Source of the DNA: CAWBRT01 sp963819175
GTDB lineage: Bacteria > Acidobacteriota > Terriglobia > Terriglobales > Acidobacteriaceae
Direction of reading: 5' to 3'
DNA: 64,000 nt
Assembly (NCBI GenBank): GCA_963819175.1
Contig: CAWFVJ010000025.1
Coordinates: 183,089-247,088 of the forward strand
Positions 52,593-61,678 of the stretch are shown piece by piece. The notes under the pieces were generated by a model. That model worked only from the letters and a program-made list of their open reading frames with translations, was not told the origin of the DNA and searched no databases. A program made the position numbers and the translations under genes. Within the stretch, counting starts at the first letter, position 1. The number at the start of each line of letters is the position of its first letter.

Positions 52593-54380
52593 ATGAAACA
52601 CGCCGTCTGGCTTTGCGGTGCGGCATTGGTGATCGCTAGCGCGACGTTCTCCGCCGCCAGCGAAAGCGCCGCATCGCTGTTCGATCGAGGGAAAGAGGCG
52701 GAGATGCGCCAGGAGTACGTCAGCGCCTACGAGTGTTACAAAAAAGCCTACGAGGCCGCGCCGAAGGACATCCGGTACCGGCTGGCACTGCAGCGAGCCA
52801 GGTTTCTGGCGGCCAATGCGCGTGTGCACCGCGGCCAGACGCTGCGCGACGAGGGGAACCTGGAAGCCGCCTTGCTGGAATTCCAGGCAGCCAAGGAGAT
52901 CGATCCCTCCAACCAGGTCGTCGACCAGGAGCTGCGTCGTACGCGCGAGAAGATCGCCGCACTCAACGCGACGCCCGCCCCAGCCCAGCCCGGCGATGAG
53001 CAGGCAATGGCTGGCCCGGTCGAGCTCAAGCCGCTGGCCGACGTTCCCATCACGCTGAAGCTGAGCGAGGACAGCAAAATCGTGTATGAGACGATCAGCA
53101 AGCTGGCGGGAGTGAACGTTACGTTCGATCCGGATTACACCTCGCGGCGCATACGAATTGAACTGAACAACGTGAGTCTGCCTGAGGCGTTGCGGGTAAC
53201 CGCGGCCCAGTCGAAGACCTTCTGGACTCCGCTGACGCGGAACACCATCTTCGTCGCCGCCGACACCAAGAATAAGCGCACGGACCTGGAACACCAGGTG
53301 ATCCGAACGTTCTATCTTTCCAATTGGAGCACGCCGACCGATATTCAGGACGCGACCAATACGCTGCGAACGCTGCTGGAACTTCCGCGCGTGCAGCAAC
53401 TGCAGGCTTCGGGAGCGATCGTGGTGCGCGGAACGCCATCCCAGATCGCGCTCGCCGAGAAGGTGCTGAATGACATCGACAAGGCAAAGCCGGAGGTCGT
53501 AGTGGAGGTCGTGATCATGGAGGTGACGCGCGACAAGCTGCGCCAGTTGGGTATTCAGATGCCGTTCAGCTCTACTTCGAATCCCACGATTACTTTGCAG
53601 AGCACCAATACAAGCTCCACAACCAGCACTACCACGACTGGTACCACCACCACCAACAATAACGGACTGACTCTCAACGACCTGGCAAATCTTAACGCGC
53701 GCAATTTCGCGGTCAGCATTCCTTCCACCAGCGTGCAAGCGCTGATGAGCGACAGCCGCAGCAAGGTGATTCAGCAGCCCCAGTTGCGCGCGGTCGACGG
53801 ACAGAAGTCGATGCTCAAAATCGGCAGTCGTGTGCCCGTGGCAACCGGTTCGTTCACCTCCGGAACGACCTCGGTCAGCGCGCTGGTAAACACGCAGTTC
53901 AACTACATTGACGTCGGGGTGAACGTCGACCTGACCCCCCACATTCACGCCAATCGCGAGATCACGCTCAAGATGATGTTCGAAATTTCGTCGGTCCTAA
54001 ATTACACGAGCATCGGCGGTATCAACCAGCCGGTCATCGGACAGCGCCACATCGAACACGAACTTCGGCTGCGCGATGGCGAGATCAATCTGATCGGTGG
54101 CTTTCTGCAGGACTCGGAGACACGATCGATGACGGGGCTACCGCTGCTGTCGCAGGTTCCGATCCTCAAGTACTTTTTCGGCCAATCTCAGGCGGAGCGC
54201 GTGCAGGACGAAATCGTCTTCGTCATCATGCCACACATCGTACGCTCGCTCGACATCAGGCAGTCCAATACGAAGGCCGTCGACATCGGAACGGCTAATG
54301 CGATCGAGGTGCGCAGGACTGCTCCGCCGACGCCTGCCGTCTCCGGTCCTGCACCGCCAGCGGGCGCCGCGCATCCCTGA
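52593..54380 (+). CDS. secretin (GspD/PilQ-like) with N-terminal TPR region
   Basis: This 595-aa protein has a signal peptide (KHAVWLCGAALVIASATFSA). TPR-like helices follow (about 25-125; EYVSAYECYKKAYEAAPKD, GNLEAALLEFQAAKEIDPSN). N0/N1-type domains come next (YETISKLAGVNVTFDPDYTS, VVVEVVIMEVTRDKLRQLGI). The secretin core shows VIQQPQLRAVDGQKSMLKIG, VGVNVDLTPHIHANREI and GLPLLSQVPILKYFFG, then a Pro/Ala tail. Secretins form outer-membrane gates for type II/IV systems. No assembly ATPase or pseudopilin is nearby, so it may work with distant genes. GAGG precedes the ATG. Confidence 0.88.
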   Translation: MKHAVWLCGAALVIASATFSAASESAASLFDRGKEAEMRQEYVSAYECYKKAYEAAPKDIRYRLALQRARFLAANARVHRGQTLRDEGNLEAALLEFQAAKEIDPSNQVVDQELRRTREKIAALNATPAPAQPGDEQAMAGPVELKPLADVPITLKLSEDSKIVYETISKLAGVNVTFDPDYTSRRIRIELNNVSLPEALRVTAAQSKTFWTPLTRNTIFVAADTKNKRTDLEHQVIRTFYLSNWSTPTDIQDATNTLRTLLELPRVQQLQASGAIVVRGTPSQIALAEKVLNDIDKAKPEVVVEVVIMEVTRDKLRQLGIQMPFSSTSNPTITLQSTNTSSTTSTTTTGTTTTNNNGLTLNDLANLNARNFAVSIPSTSVQALMSDSRSKVIQQPQLRAVDGQKSMLKIGSRVPVATGSFTSGTTSVSALVNTQFNYIDVGVNVDLTPHIHANREITLKMMFEISSVLNYTSIGGINQPVIGQRHIEHELRLRDGEINLIGGFLQDSETRSMTGLPLLSQVPILKYFFGQSQAERVQDEIVFVIMPHIVRSLDIRQSNTKAVDIGTANAIEVRRTAPPTPAVSGPAPPAGAAHP

Positions 54381-54442
54381 TTGCCGCGATCGGTAACCTG
54401 CTCTTCGTCTGGGAAGCCCGGCTGACAGCCTGTTTTGCGGAG

Positions 54443-54733
54443 CTACAAACTTAACATTTGGTTACTAACTCTTAACTGCACTTGCTCCGGAAACGTGTTT
54501 GGATCAATACACAGGCACACGACTGGCCGCTCGCGCAACGCGATACTTTCAACTGCCGAAGCGAGCCATGCCAGACGTTCGTGACCTAACTGGACTAAAC
54601 CCCTAAAATGAGACACGGTGTAGATATAAAACGTAGCGGCGTCATCACTCCCGTTGAGAGTGTAAATCGCAGGCGCACGCGACAGTCCGTTCAGAAATCG
54701 CCTGCGAGACACCTTCAGGAGGTACTCGGACAT
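54443..54733 (-). CDS. possible small protein of unknown function
   Basis: This 96-codon frame (SEYLLKVSRRRFLNGLSRAP, RLAWLASAVESIALRERPVV) has a codon pattern that looks mildly coding. It has no clear ribosome-binding site, signal or known domain. It is the only candidate in the 54381-55129 spacer. Confidence 0.25.
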   Translation of the reverse strand: MSEYLLKVSRRRFLNGLSRAPAIYTLNGSDDAATFYIYTVSHFRGLVQLGHERLAWLASAVESIALRERPVVCLCIDPNTFPEQVQLRVSNQMLSL

Positions 54734-55129
54734 AGACGAATTTGTAACGGTCAAAGCACCCAAAAACCGCAAAGTTCAATAGCTTTCAACCATCACCATT
54801 TCCAACCGTTCGTGAATAAACGCGATGTAAAGGATGGCAAAGACGAAGATCTTACGGCCGATGCCTGAGATTGGCTATTACGACTCGGTTCATTCGGTCT
54901 AGTGTCTCGCTGACGCGTTACCAGGCTATGAAAGAAAGCCTCCAGTTTGCGCCAACGCAGTTCGATTTCTATTTCTTGAATGGATACGCCGACGAGATTC
55001 ATCGAACCTTTACTATTCGTGAACAATCCCTGGTGCACACTTGAATACGGCAACAGTTCCAAGCAGCGCGAGAGCGGTCTGAGTTCAATAGCAAACGGTT
55101 GCCAGTCGCGGCAACGGGAATACTGCCAA

Positions 55130-55789
55130 GTGAATCACCTGAGGATATGGTTGACAGGCTATCAGGGTTATTTGGGGCAACTGTTAGCTCCACTGGGCGG
55201 ACCCTGGGCTATTTTGCTCGTTGGCGTCATCGACTCCGCGGCATTTGGTCTTCCCCTGGACCCTGCCGTTGTGTTCTACGTGTACCACGATCCCGACCGC
55301 GCTTTTCTATACGTTTTAATGGTCTCAATTGGATCTACGTTCGGTGCGACTATCTTTTACCTGTTGGGGCACACGGGCGGTGAGCAATTCGTGTTGAAGC
55401 GCGTCGGCGAAGCCCGGTTTCGGCGCGTTCACGCATTTATGACAAGATTCGGGGTGCTTGCCCTTTTTATACCTGCCATGTTGCCACCCCCAACGCCTTT
55501 CAAGTTATTTGAGTACTCCGCTGGCGTGGCGGGGCTGAAATATCCTCGGTTTCTCGCGGCGGTGTTTTGCGGTCGCATGGTGAGGTTCTCGATTCTCGCG
55601 ATTCTTACGCGTCGTTTTGGGCCGACGGTATTTGCATGCGTTCCTACTCTTGTGCCGTCTCATGGGCGAGAAATGTTGATCGCTGGCGTAGGCGTATTGC
55701 TGGTATGGGTAGTTATAAAATATTGGACACGTTGGCGACGAATCGCTGTGACTGCCTGGAACAACTACTTGTCCGTAGCTAAGGGATAA
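55130..55789 (+). CDS. VTT-domain (DedA/SNARE-associated) membrane protein
   Basis: This protein of about 219 aa starts at a GTG at 55130. Hydrophobic segments include GGPWAILLVGVIDSAAFGLP, then YVLMVSIGSTFGATIFYLLG, FMTRFGVLALFIPAMLPPPT and YPRFLAAVFCGRMVRF, the VTT/DedA pattern with a conserved Phe-Gly and Pro-rich loop. VTT proteins act as lipid scramblases or carriers (undecaprenyl phosphate, phosphatidylethanolamine) in the inner membrane, which suits the glycosyltransferase neighbourhood. The frame is open back to 54980 but family homology starts near 55130. Confidence 0.75.
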   Translation: MNHLRIWLTGYQGYLGQLLAPLGGPWAILLVGVIDSAAFGLPLDPAVVFYVYHDPDRAFLYVLMVSIGSTFGATIFYLLGHTGGEQFVLKRVGEARFRRVHAFMTRFGVLALFIPAMLPPPTPFKLFEYSAGVAGLKYPRFLAAVFCGRMVRFSILAILTRRFGPTVFACVPTLVPSHGREMLIAGVGVLLVWVVIKYWTRWRRIAVTAWNNYLSVAKG

Positions 55790-55897
55790 AGCACGGATAA
55801 TAGGGGTTGTCGTATCGGGACACGGCATGCTTTAGCAACCTGTTCGGGTGCACCCACAAGCGAGTCTGCCTGAAACAAGCAGGAATAAGTCTCGAAC

Positions 55898-56164
55898 TTA
55901 TCGGTCACAAACAGCGCCGCCGCAAAGCTCTCGCAATTGACTTTCCGAAAGAGGAGTGTGCCATTGCACGCTGCTGCCAAGCGGCAGTCTGTAAAACGTC
56001 TCAATGATTTCCGGCTCCAACTGAACGGCATTCAAAGCCGGTATTAGTTCGTGCACGCTAAGATTAAGCTTGCGATCGTGCCATTTATGTCCGTCGTTTA
56101 CCGAGATAGTCAAGCCGAACAACTCAGGACGTGCTTCGCGAGATACAACGATACGGGCTTCCAT
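55898..56164 (-). CDS. small protein of unknown function
   Basis: This 88-aa protein opens EARIVVSREARPELFGLTIS and continues NLSVHELIPALNAVQLEPEI; no membrane segments. It follows the GT4 gene by about 60 bases on the same strand and has GGAGAG upstream of ATG 56164 (a GTG just before is also possible). It is probably the last gene of the PHP-GT4 operon. No family is recognised. Confidence 0.5.
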   Translation of the reverse strand: MEARIVVSREARPELFGLTISVNDGHKWHDRKLNLSVHELIPALNAVQLEPEIIETFYRLPLGSSVQWHTPLSESQLRELCGGAVCDR

Positions 56165-56227
56165 CACGGGCTATCTCTCCTTTTCGACTGCATTCCGACT
56201 TGGGACGCGAAGTAGCTACTCTTTCGA

Positions 56228-57472
56228 TCATCTTGAGCGGGCTAACCGATAGTTGGCGCCACTAGTCCTTATTGGAAGGTCCCCCCTGTCGGCGGCGGCC
56301 TTCGTAAGTTCCACTTCGTAGATCCTATAAATGTTCGAAAAGACTTGGGCCCAGGATGCCCGCATCGCGCGAGCCCGGGCTTCGGCAACCATTGCCCGGC
56401 GCATAGCCTCGCCCTTCGCCAACTGCACCACGCTTTCAATAAACTGCGATTCACCGCCAGCGACCAATCCGCTCCTGCCGTGTTCGACAATGAACTTGGG
56501 TCCGCCCTTTGAGGTAACTACCGTCGGCACGCCTGACGCCAGTGCTTCCAGCACGACGTTGCCGAAAGTGTCGGTGTCGGATGGAAAAGCGAAGATGTCC
56601 ATGTTTGCGTATGCTCTTGCCAACTCCGCACCGTGAAGCACGCCGCTGAACTCAGCATTTCGGACATTGGCCGCCAGCCAATCTCTTTCACTGCCCTGCC
56701 CCACGAAGACAATCTTGGCGTTGTGGAGACCCTCAAGAGCCAAAGCGTTTGCAACCCCCGAAAAGCGACGAACCTGCTTTTCCGCCGACAACCGGCCAAC
56801 GTAGCCGACGACAACCTTGCCATCGTCGCTGCGATCACGAAAGAGAGGGCTAAATGCCCGGTGGTCGACGCCCCGCTCCATCAGGTAACAGGGTCTGCCG
56901 GTCGCATTGCGTAACTTGTCGACCAGTTCCTGGTTTGGAGCGAAATGGAAACGCGCGACACGGAAGTATAGAGCGGTGAGACGGAAACTGACGTCTTCCA
57001 CCTTTTGGAGCACTGCGCAGCGCTTGCTACCCTTGAGCGAGGCAGGAAGGATACGATCCAACCGACGAGCCGCGTATTCGTGCAGGTTCGTGTGCCAGGA
57101 GGCAGCTACTGGGATTCCCAGGTCGTGACCGGCGATGGCCCCGGAAATTCCAACATCTCCAGGTCCGGTGATATGGACAAGATCAGGCGCGAACGTGCGG
57201 ACGGCGTCCCGAATGGTTCTGTAGTGCCTCAGGAAAAGGGTGTCGAAACGAAGATCCTTGTCCACGCCAAACGATGCTCTTCCTCGCTTTAATCCGAGCC
57301 GAATCAGGGAGCCGTCCGTGTTGATGCCGGTTTTCTCATCCGCGCAAACGAGAAGAAGCGGAAGATTGTTGTCCTTGGCGAATTCAGTGAATCTTCTGCA
57401 GGTATTGGAAACTCCATTGACTTCATTGAAACAATCCGCAAATAGCGCCACTCGCATTGGGCGTTCTCTCAT
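56228..57472 (-). CDS. GT4-family glycosyltransferase
   Basis: This 414-aa GT-B glycosyltransferase opens RVALFADCFNEVNGVSNTCR, with HITGPGDVGISG in the acceptor domain. The C-terminal donor domain has KVVVGYVGRLSAEKQV, AKIVFVGQGSERDW and the E-x7-E motif in DTFGNVVLEALASGVPTVV. The opening and GVDHRAF resemble MgtA-type alpha-mannosyltransferases. It would add a sugar to a lipid or growing glycan at the inner membrane. The ATG at 57472 overlaps the PHP stop (ATGA); one at 57457 is possible. Confidence 0.85.
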   Translation of the reverse strand: MRERPMRVALFADCFNEVNGVSNTCRRFTEFAKDNNLPLLLVCADEKTGINTDGSLIRLGLKRGRASFGVDKDLRFDTLFLRHYRTIRDAVRTFAPDLVHITGPGDVGISGAIAGHDLGIPVAASWHTNLHEYAARRLDRILPASLKGSKRCAVLQKVEDVSFRLTALYFRVARFHFAPNQELVDKLRNATGRPCYLMERGVDHRAFSPLFRDRSDDGKVVVGYVGRLSAEKQVRRFSGVANALALEGLHNAKIVFVGQGSERDWLAANVRNAEFSGVLHGAELARAYANMDIFAFPSDTDTFGNVVLEALASGVPTVVTSKGGPKFIVEHGRSGLVAGGESQFIESVVQLAKGEAMRRAMVAEARARAMRASWAQVFSNIYRIYEVELTKAAADRGDLPIRTSGANYRLARSR

Positions 57473-58623
57473 AAGGACCCTTCTTGTTCAGCGATTTCCG
57501 CAAGCTTTGCTGAGGGCTTTCCTCCCATCATACGAACGGTCCTGAGAAGAAGTAGACTTCTTTCGGTGACCATGGCGGCTCCGAAAATCAACTGTAGTAA
57601 TTTAGGAGGCTCGCTCCAGAGCCTGGCTATGGGTTGTATTGTGCCCGCGTGGTCGGGGTGAAACGTCCTCTCGTCCCATCTGCGCAGGCCCTCGGCATGA
57701 GATGGGTACTCGCGGATGACATCCAGAAACGCTTGGTAGAGGCGCAACGGACGCGATTCCTCATAGTGAGGCAGAAACAGGACTCGGCTGCAGCGTTGTC
57801 CTCGAATCTCTTCGACCCACTCTGCAAAGCTTGCTGATTTCGTCAGGTTTATGTTCGCGCTTGGCTCGCAACCATGGCGATCCCCTCCCGAAACAACGGG
57901 CTGTTCCCATCGCGATGCCAACTTCATTACCTCCGTATTCTCTTCCCATGAACGTAGTCCATTCACTTCGAAGGCATGAATGTAGGTGCCACATTGGCCA
58001 AGAAATGAAACGAGGTTCTCTTGAAAAACCTTCCTCGAAGTGGTCTTCAGCTTCCAGAGAGGGTGATTGAGGACGACCAGTACCGACGGAATAGAGTGCA
58101 GTGTCTGTAATAGATCGCACACCCGGTCGCGGTCTGGCTCCGCCGTGCAGGCTTGCAACTCCTCGAAAAGCTGCTGAGCACGCGCGCCTGGTAAATTGTG
58201 TATGCCGAGATGGAACACCGAGCTGAGATATGGGACCGTCCACTCCAGTGAGATTGGGATTGCCCGGCTCTCCGGGATGATGCCCAACAGCATGGATGCC
58301 CCGATGTCGTTGTGGTCGGTGATCGATACCAGCGCGTCCAATCCGAGGTCTTCAATCTGTGTCCGCTCACAGTCATATGCCGCTCGCGGATTCAGTGGAG
58401 GCGTCCAGTAGCCACGGCACAGGTTAACCTGGATTCCTTTCCGTGCGGCGGCCGCCGAACGAGTGGGTATGATGCTTCGTAAAAATTGATTGTGTTCGCG
58501 GAAACGTTCAACGAACTCCAAGCTCTCGTGTGAATGGTTGGTATGACTGTGTACGGAAACGCCGGTGCGAAAACTGTGAACAACGTGTTGGTCTTTCTCA
58601 AACCACAGCACTTTGTTCTCCAA
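57469..58623 (-). CDS. PHP-domain protein (putative metal-dependent phosphoesterase)
   Basis: This 384-aa protein has the PHP motif HSHTNHSHESLEF near residue 25, a second metal site in LGLDALVSITDHNDIGASML, further His/Glu in FHLGIHNLPG, and a late His in VVSGGDRHGCEPSANINL. PHP domains hydrolyse phosphate esters with three metals. Here the pairing with a GT4 enzyme, sharing an ATGA junction, is the main clue to the role. The start is TTG at 58623 with GGAGGG eight bases before. Substrate is unknown. Confidence 0.75.
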   Translation of the reverse strand: MENKVLWFEKDQHVVHSFRTGVSVHSHTNHSHESLEFVERFREHNQFLRSIIPTRSAAAARKGIQVNLCRGYWTPPLNPRAAYDCERTQIEDLGLDALVSITDHNDIGASMLLGIIPESRAIPISLEWTVPYLSSVFHLGIHNLPGARAQQLFEELQACTAEPDRDRVCDLLQTLHSIPSVLVVLNHPLWKLKTTSRKVFQENLVSFLGQCGTYIHAFEVNGLRSWEENTEVMKLASRWEQPVVSGGDRHGCEPSANINLTKSASFAEWVEEIRGQRCSRVLFLPHYEESRPLRLYQAFLDVIREYPSHAEGLRRWDERTFHPDHAGTIQPIARLWSEPPKLLQLIFGAAMVTERSLLLLRTVRMMGGKPSAKLAEIAEQEGSL

Positions 58624-58881
58624 GACGAATCCCTCCTGCTATGTCTTCAATCAGCACATCGTTGCGTCGGCCGGCGCGCCCACGTGCAACTCCGGTCGCG
58701 TTTGATTGTGGTGCAGCAGGATAAACAGGGAATTACGAAACTGCCAAAAGAGTGTGAATGTTGATGGGAATCAGCCTCGGCAACCATCGAGGACATCGGC
58801 TCCTGGGTCACGAGAATTTCATCAACAACGGCGTTAGTTTTAATAATTGCCAGACACTTGGCCCCCTTATAATGCCGGAAG

Positions 58882-59487
58882 ATGTCGCTGCGAAAAGACA
58901 GATACTCGGAAAGTCTTTCTTCCGGCGCGGACGTATGGTTTGTTCTCAGGTCCATTTTGCATCATCCCTTGCGCATGATTGCGCTCTGGAACGTCAAGAC
59001 GGCTGTTCTGAGCGCGGCTTTCCGGGGCATCATCTTCTTGGTCGCCGTCTCCCGTTCTCACCATTTCGGAAGATCTGAGGCTGTATTCATCGAAGTTTTC
59101 TATGGCGCCGTGACGGGAGGAGTGTTTGGCACTCTTGCCCAATCGTTACGATCGGCGCAGCCCGCATGGATCGCGGAGTCCCTGCTGTTCCTTGTCGTTC
59201 CAGTATTGTTTCAGGGGCTCGAACTCGCGGCGCACACGGTTTTTGGGACCACATACTTTCGATCTGGATTGTTTGCTTCTGCTGCCGTGACCGGATTGTC
59301 GGCATTGTTCAATTTGTTTGCCATGAGACGTGGCGCTTTGCTGATGGGCGGAGAAAGCAACCCGTTCAGCAAAGATCTTTGCGACCTGCCGAGGCTGGCA
59401 CTGCAATTCTTGTTGGCAATACCGGTAAACGTCGCGCGGTTTTTTGCGGAGCTGCGGTCATCTTTTTTGCCCGGAGGCAAGGCATGA
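58882..59487 (+). CDS. membrane protein of unknown function in the polysaccharide cluster
   Basis: This 201-aa protein has about four hydrophobic segments (AVLSAAFRGIIFLVAVSRSH, FYGAVTGGVFGTLAQSL, WIAESLLFLVVPVLFQGLEL, LFASAAVTGLSALFNLFAM) and basic ends. It overlaps the following GT4 gene by 4 bases (ATGA), and that gene's GGAGGCAAGG ribosome-binding site lies inside its 3' end. No family is recognised. It is divergent from the PHP gene, with a 258-base spacer between. Confidence 0.65.
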   Translation: MSLRKDRYSESLSSGADVWFVLRSILHHPLRMIALWNVKTAVLSAAFRGIIFLVAVSRSHHFGRSEAVFIEVFYGAVTGGVFGTLAQSLRSAQPAWIAESLLFLVVPVLFQGLELAAHTVFGTTYFRSGLFASAAVTGLSALFNLFAMRRGALLMGGESNPFSKDLCDLPRLALQFLLAIPVNVARFFAELRSSFLPGGKA

Positions 59488-60872
59488 AGACCTTACATTT
59501 GACGAATGCATGGCATGAAACGTCCGGAGGCATAGCGACGTTCTATCGAGTACTCATGGATCGCGCGACGTTAAGAGGGCAGCAGATCCGGCTCGTTGTT
59601 CCGGCGGAACACAACCGGATTGAGGAATACAGCTCTTCAGCTCGCATCTATCATGTCCGCGCGAGGCGCGCGCCTTTGAACCCAAGTTATCGCATCATCT
59701 ACCCACCCGCTTTCCTGTATCCGCACAGCACGATTCAGGCGATCCTTGCCGCGGAGCGTCCGGACCTGGTTGAGGTTTGTGATAAGTACAACCTAAACTA
59801 CCTTGCGGCGTGTCTGCGGCAACGACTGCTCAGCAATGTTGATTTTCGCCCTGTTGTCGTCGGTATGAGCTGCGAGCGAATGGATGACAATTTCGCCACC
59901 TATCTGGGGGCGGGCCGATTGGGCAAAGTTTTCTCGAGCTGGTACATGCGGTGGCTTTACTTCCCATTCTTCGATCACCACATAGCGATCTCGTCTCCAA
60001 CGGTGGAAGAACTCCGAAGTTGCAGTCATGGCCATCCCGTTACCAGGGGCGTCTGGGTCAGGCCTTTGGGGGTGGAGCTAAAGACGTTTAGTCCGGCGCG
60101 GAGATCCTTTCGTAATAGGGAAGAGCTACTCGCCAGGTTCCATCGAGCCCGCGGCTGTTATCTGCTGATCTATGTCGGACGGCTTGCACCGGAAAAAAAT
60201 CTGCAACTGCTTCTGGAGACCATGCAACGCCTTCGTTCCGAGCCTGAGGACTTCTGCCTTCTGATGGTTGGGGACGGAATTCAACGCGTGGCGCTTGAGC
60301 ATACCGCGCAGCAGGACCTGCATGGCAAGGTTGAATTTCTGGGCTATATTAAGGACCGTAACGTACTCGCGGATCTTCTGGCAAACTGCGACGTTTTCCT
60401 TCACTCGAATCCAAACGAACCGTTCGGCATTGCTCCTCTGGAAGCCATGGCTTCTGGGCTGCCTCTGATTGCTCCCAATTCCGGAGGAATTCTGGAATAC
60501 GCCAACAGTTCGAATGCTTTTGTTGTAGAGCCAACGGCCAAAGCCTTCAGCGCGTCGGTGTTGGAACTGATTCGCAATCCCGAATTGCAAGCGCTGAAAA
60601 TAGCCAACGCGCTCTCAACGGCGGAGTCCTTTAGCCTGGAACGTGTTGCGGATTCTTTCCTTTTGCTCTATGAACAAATCCAAGCGGTTTCCGCTGGAAA
60701 AATGCCTTTGGACGAAGCCGCTCCTTTGTTCCGGTCGCAGCCCCCCGGCTCTCTCGGCAGCGGGCTGACGAAAATGATGGCTGAGCTTTGTAGCAAGAGC
60801 TTCCGTGCCTATGTCACTCTGCGGACAAAGCTCCTAAACCCGCGAACCGCCGGTAGCGAGAATAGCCTCTAA
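59484..60872 (+). CDS. GT4-family glycosyltransferase (second)
   Basis: This 462-aa GT-B enzyme opens KTLHLTNAWHETSGGIATFY (the GGI loop of family 4). The donor half has GCYLLIYVGRLAPEKNLQLL, FCLLMVGDGIQRVALE and the E-x7-E pattern in NEPFGIAPLEAMASGLPLIA. The ATG at 59484 with GGAGGCAAGG is the start; the frame is open upstream to 59166, but that overlaps the previous gene. It differs strongly from the enzyme at 56228, so it adds another sugar or linkage. Confidence 0.88.
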   Translation: MKTLHLTNAWHETSGGIATFYRVLMDRATLRGQQIRLVVPAEHNRIEEYSSSARIYHVRARRAPLNPSYRIIYPPAFLYPHSTIQAILAAERPDLVEVCDKYNLNYLAACLRQRLLSNVDFRPVVVGMSCERMDDNFATYLGAGRLGKVFSSWYMRWLYFPFFDHHIAISSPTVEELRSCSHGHPVTRGVWVRPLGVELKTFSPARRSFRNREELLARFHRARGCYLLIYVGRLAPEKNLQLLLETMQRLRSEPEDFCLLMVGDGIQRVALEHTAQQDLHGKVEFLGYIKDRNVLADLLANCDVFLHSNPNEPFGIAPLEAMASGLPLIAPNSGGILEYANSSNAFVVEPTAKAFSASVLELIRNPELQALKIANALSTAESFSLERVADSFLLLYEQIQAVSAGKMPLDEAAPLFRSQPPGSLGSGLTKMMAELCSKSFRAYVTLRTKLLNPRTAGSENSL

Positions 60873-61663
60873 TGCCAATACAACGTCACGTCAGGTCCAT
60901 ACGGGTGAAGGCCATAGCTCTTTGCTTAGGCGTTTTCCTCAGCATAGGATTCGGAGCTGGTCTGAGCGACAAAGTGTTCGGAGCGCTCGCGCCTGCGATG
61001 ATGCCCGCCACAACTTCCAGCCTGCCTAATCTGCCTGTGGAGGAAATTGCCAACCGGCTGGTCCGGGAAAACACAAGGCGTGCTCAAGAACTTTCTGGTT
61101 TCACAGGTGAGCGCGTGTACAACCTCGATTACAGCGGCTTTCCCGGCCATCGGGAGGCCAATATAGTTGTGGTTGCACATTACTCGGCTCCGGCAACAAA
61201 GACTTTCCACATCATCTCCGGATCAGGCTCGAAATGGATCCAGAACCGCGTGCTGAAAAAGCTTCTTGAAGGGGAAAAGGAAGCCGCTGAGACTACTAAT
61301 CAGCGCCGAAGCACGCTCACGCAGGACAACTACAAATTCACGCTGCTGGGAACGAAGCCTACTGCACACGGAGGCTGCTATCGCTTGCGGGCGGAACCGG
61401 TGCGCGCAAACAAGTACCTGTTTCGCGGCGAGATATGCGTCAATGGAACCGACTTCGCCGTGGAGTCGATCGATGCGGCGCCAGCGAGTAGCCCTTCCAT
61501 CTGGATTAAGAAGACTCGGATCGAGCATCAGTATGAAAAGATCGGCGAATTCTGGCTGCCTGTCTTTAACAAGTCAGTGACCGACGTCCTGCTTGGCGGC
61601 ACAGCTACGCTTACCATTCAATACACGGACTACAAGCTGGAAGGCGGGCAGACAACTCGCTAG
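60872..61663 (+). CDS. exported outer-membrane lipoprotein-sorting-like protein
   Basis: This 263-aa protein has an N-terminal membrane or signal segment (VKAIALCLGVFLSIGFGAGL). The mature domain begins VEEIANRLVRENTRRAQELS and continues with beta strands, GGCYRLRAEPVRANKYLFRG and IWIKKTRIEHQYEKIGEFWL, the order seen in LolA/LolB-like outer-membrane-sorting homologues of unknown cargo. Its ATG overlaps the preceding stop (TAATG), so it is translated with the glycosyltransferase. Confidence 0.65.
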   Translation: MPIQRHVRSIRVKAIALCLGVFLSIGFGAGLSDKVFGALAPAMMPATTSSLPNLPVEEIANRLVRENTRRAQELSGFTGERVYNLDYSGFPGHREANIVVVAHYSAPATKTFHIISGSGSKWIQNRVLKKLLEGEKEAAETTNQRRSTLTQDNYKFTLLGTKPTAHGGCYRLRAEPVRANKYLFRGEICVNGTDFAVESIDAAPASSPSIWIKKTRIEHQYEKIGEFWLPVFNKSVTDVLLGGTATLTIQYTDYKLEGGQTTR

Positions 61664-61678
61664 AATGGTTCCGATTTG

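Noticed and set aside
52446..53948. 500-codon minus-strand frame opposite the secretin
   Set aside because: The secretin is unmistakable; the opposite frame has no motif and an odd Arg/His/Gln mix.
54793..55062. 89-codon minus-strand frame before the VTT gene
   Set aside because: The first part (MNLVGVSIQEIEIEL) looks protein-like, but the rest is Ser/Arg-rich with no domain or ribosome-binding site.
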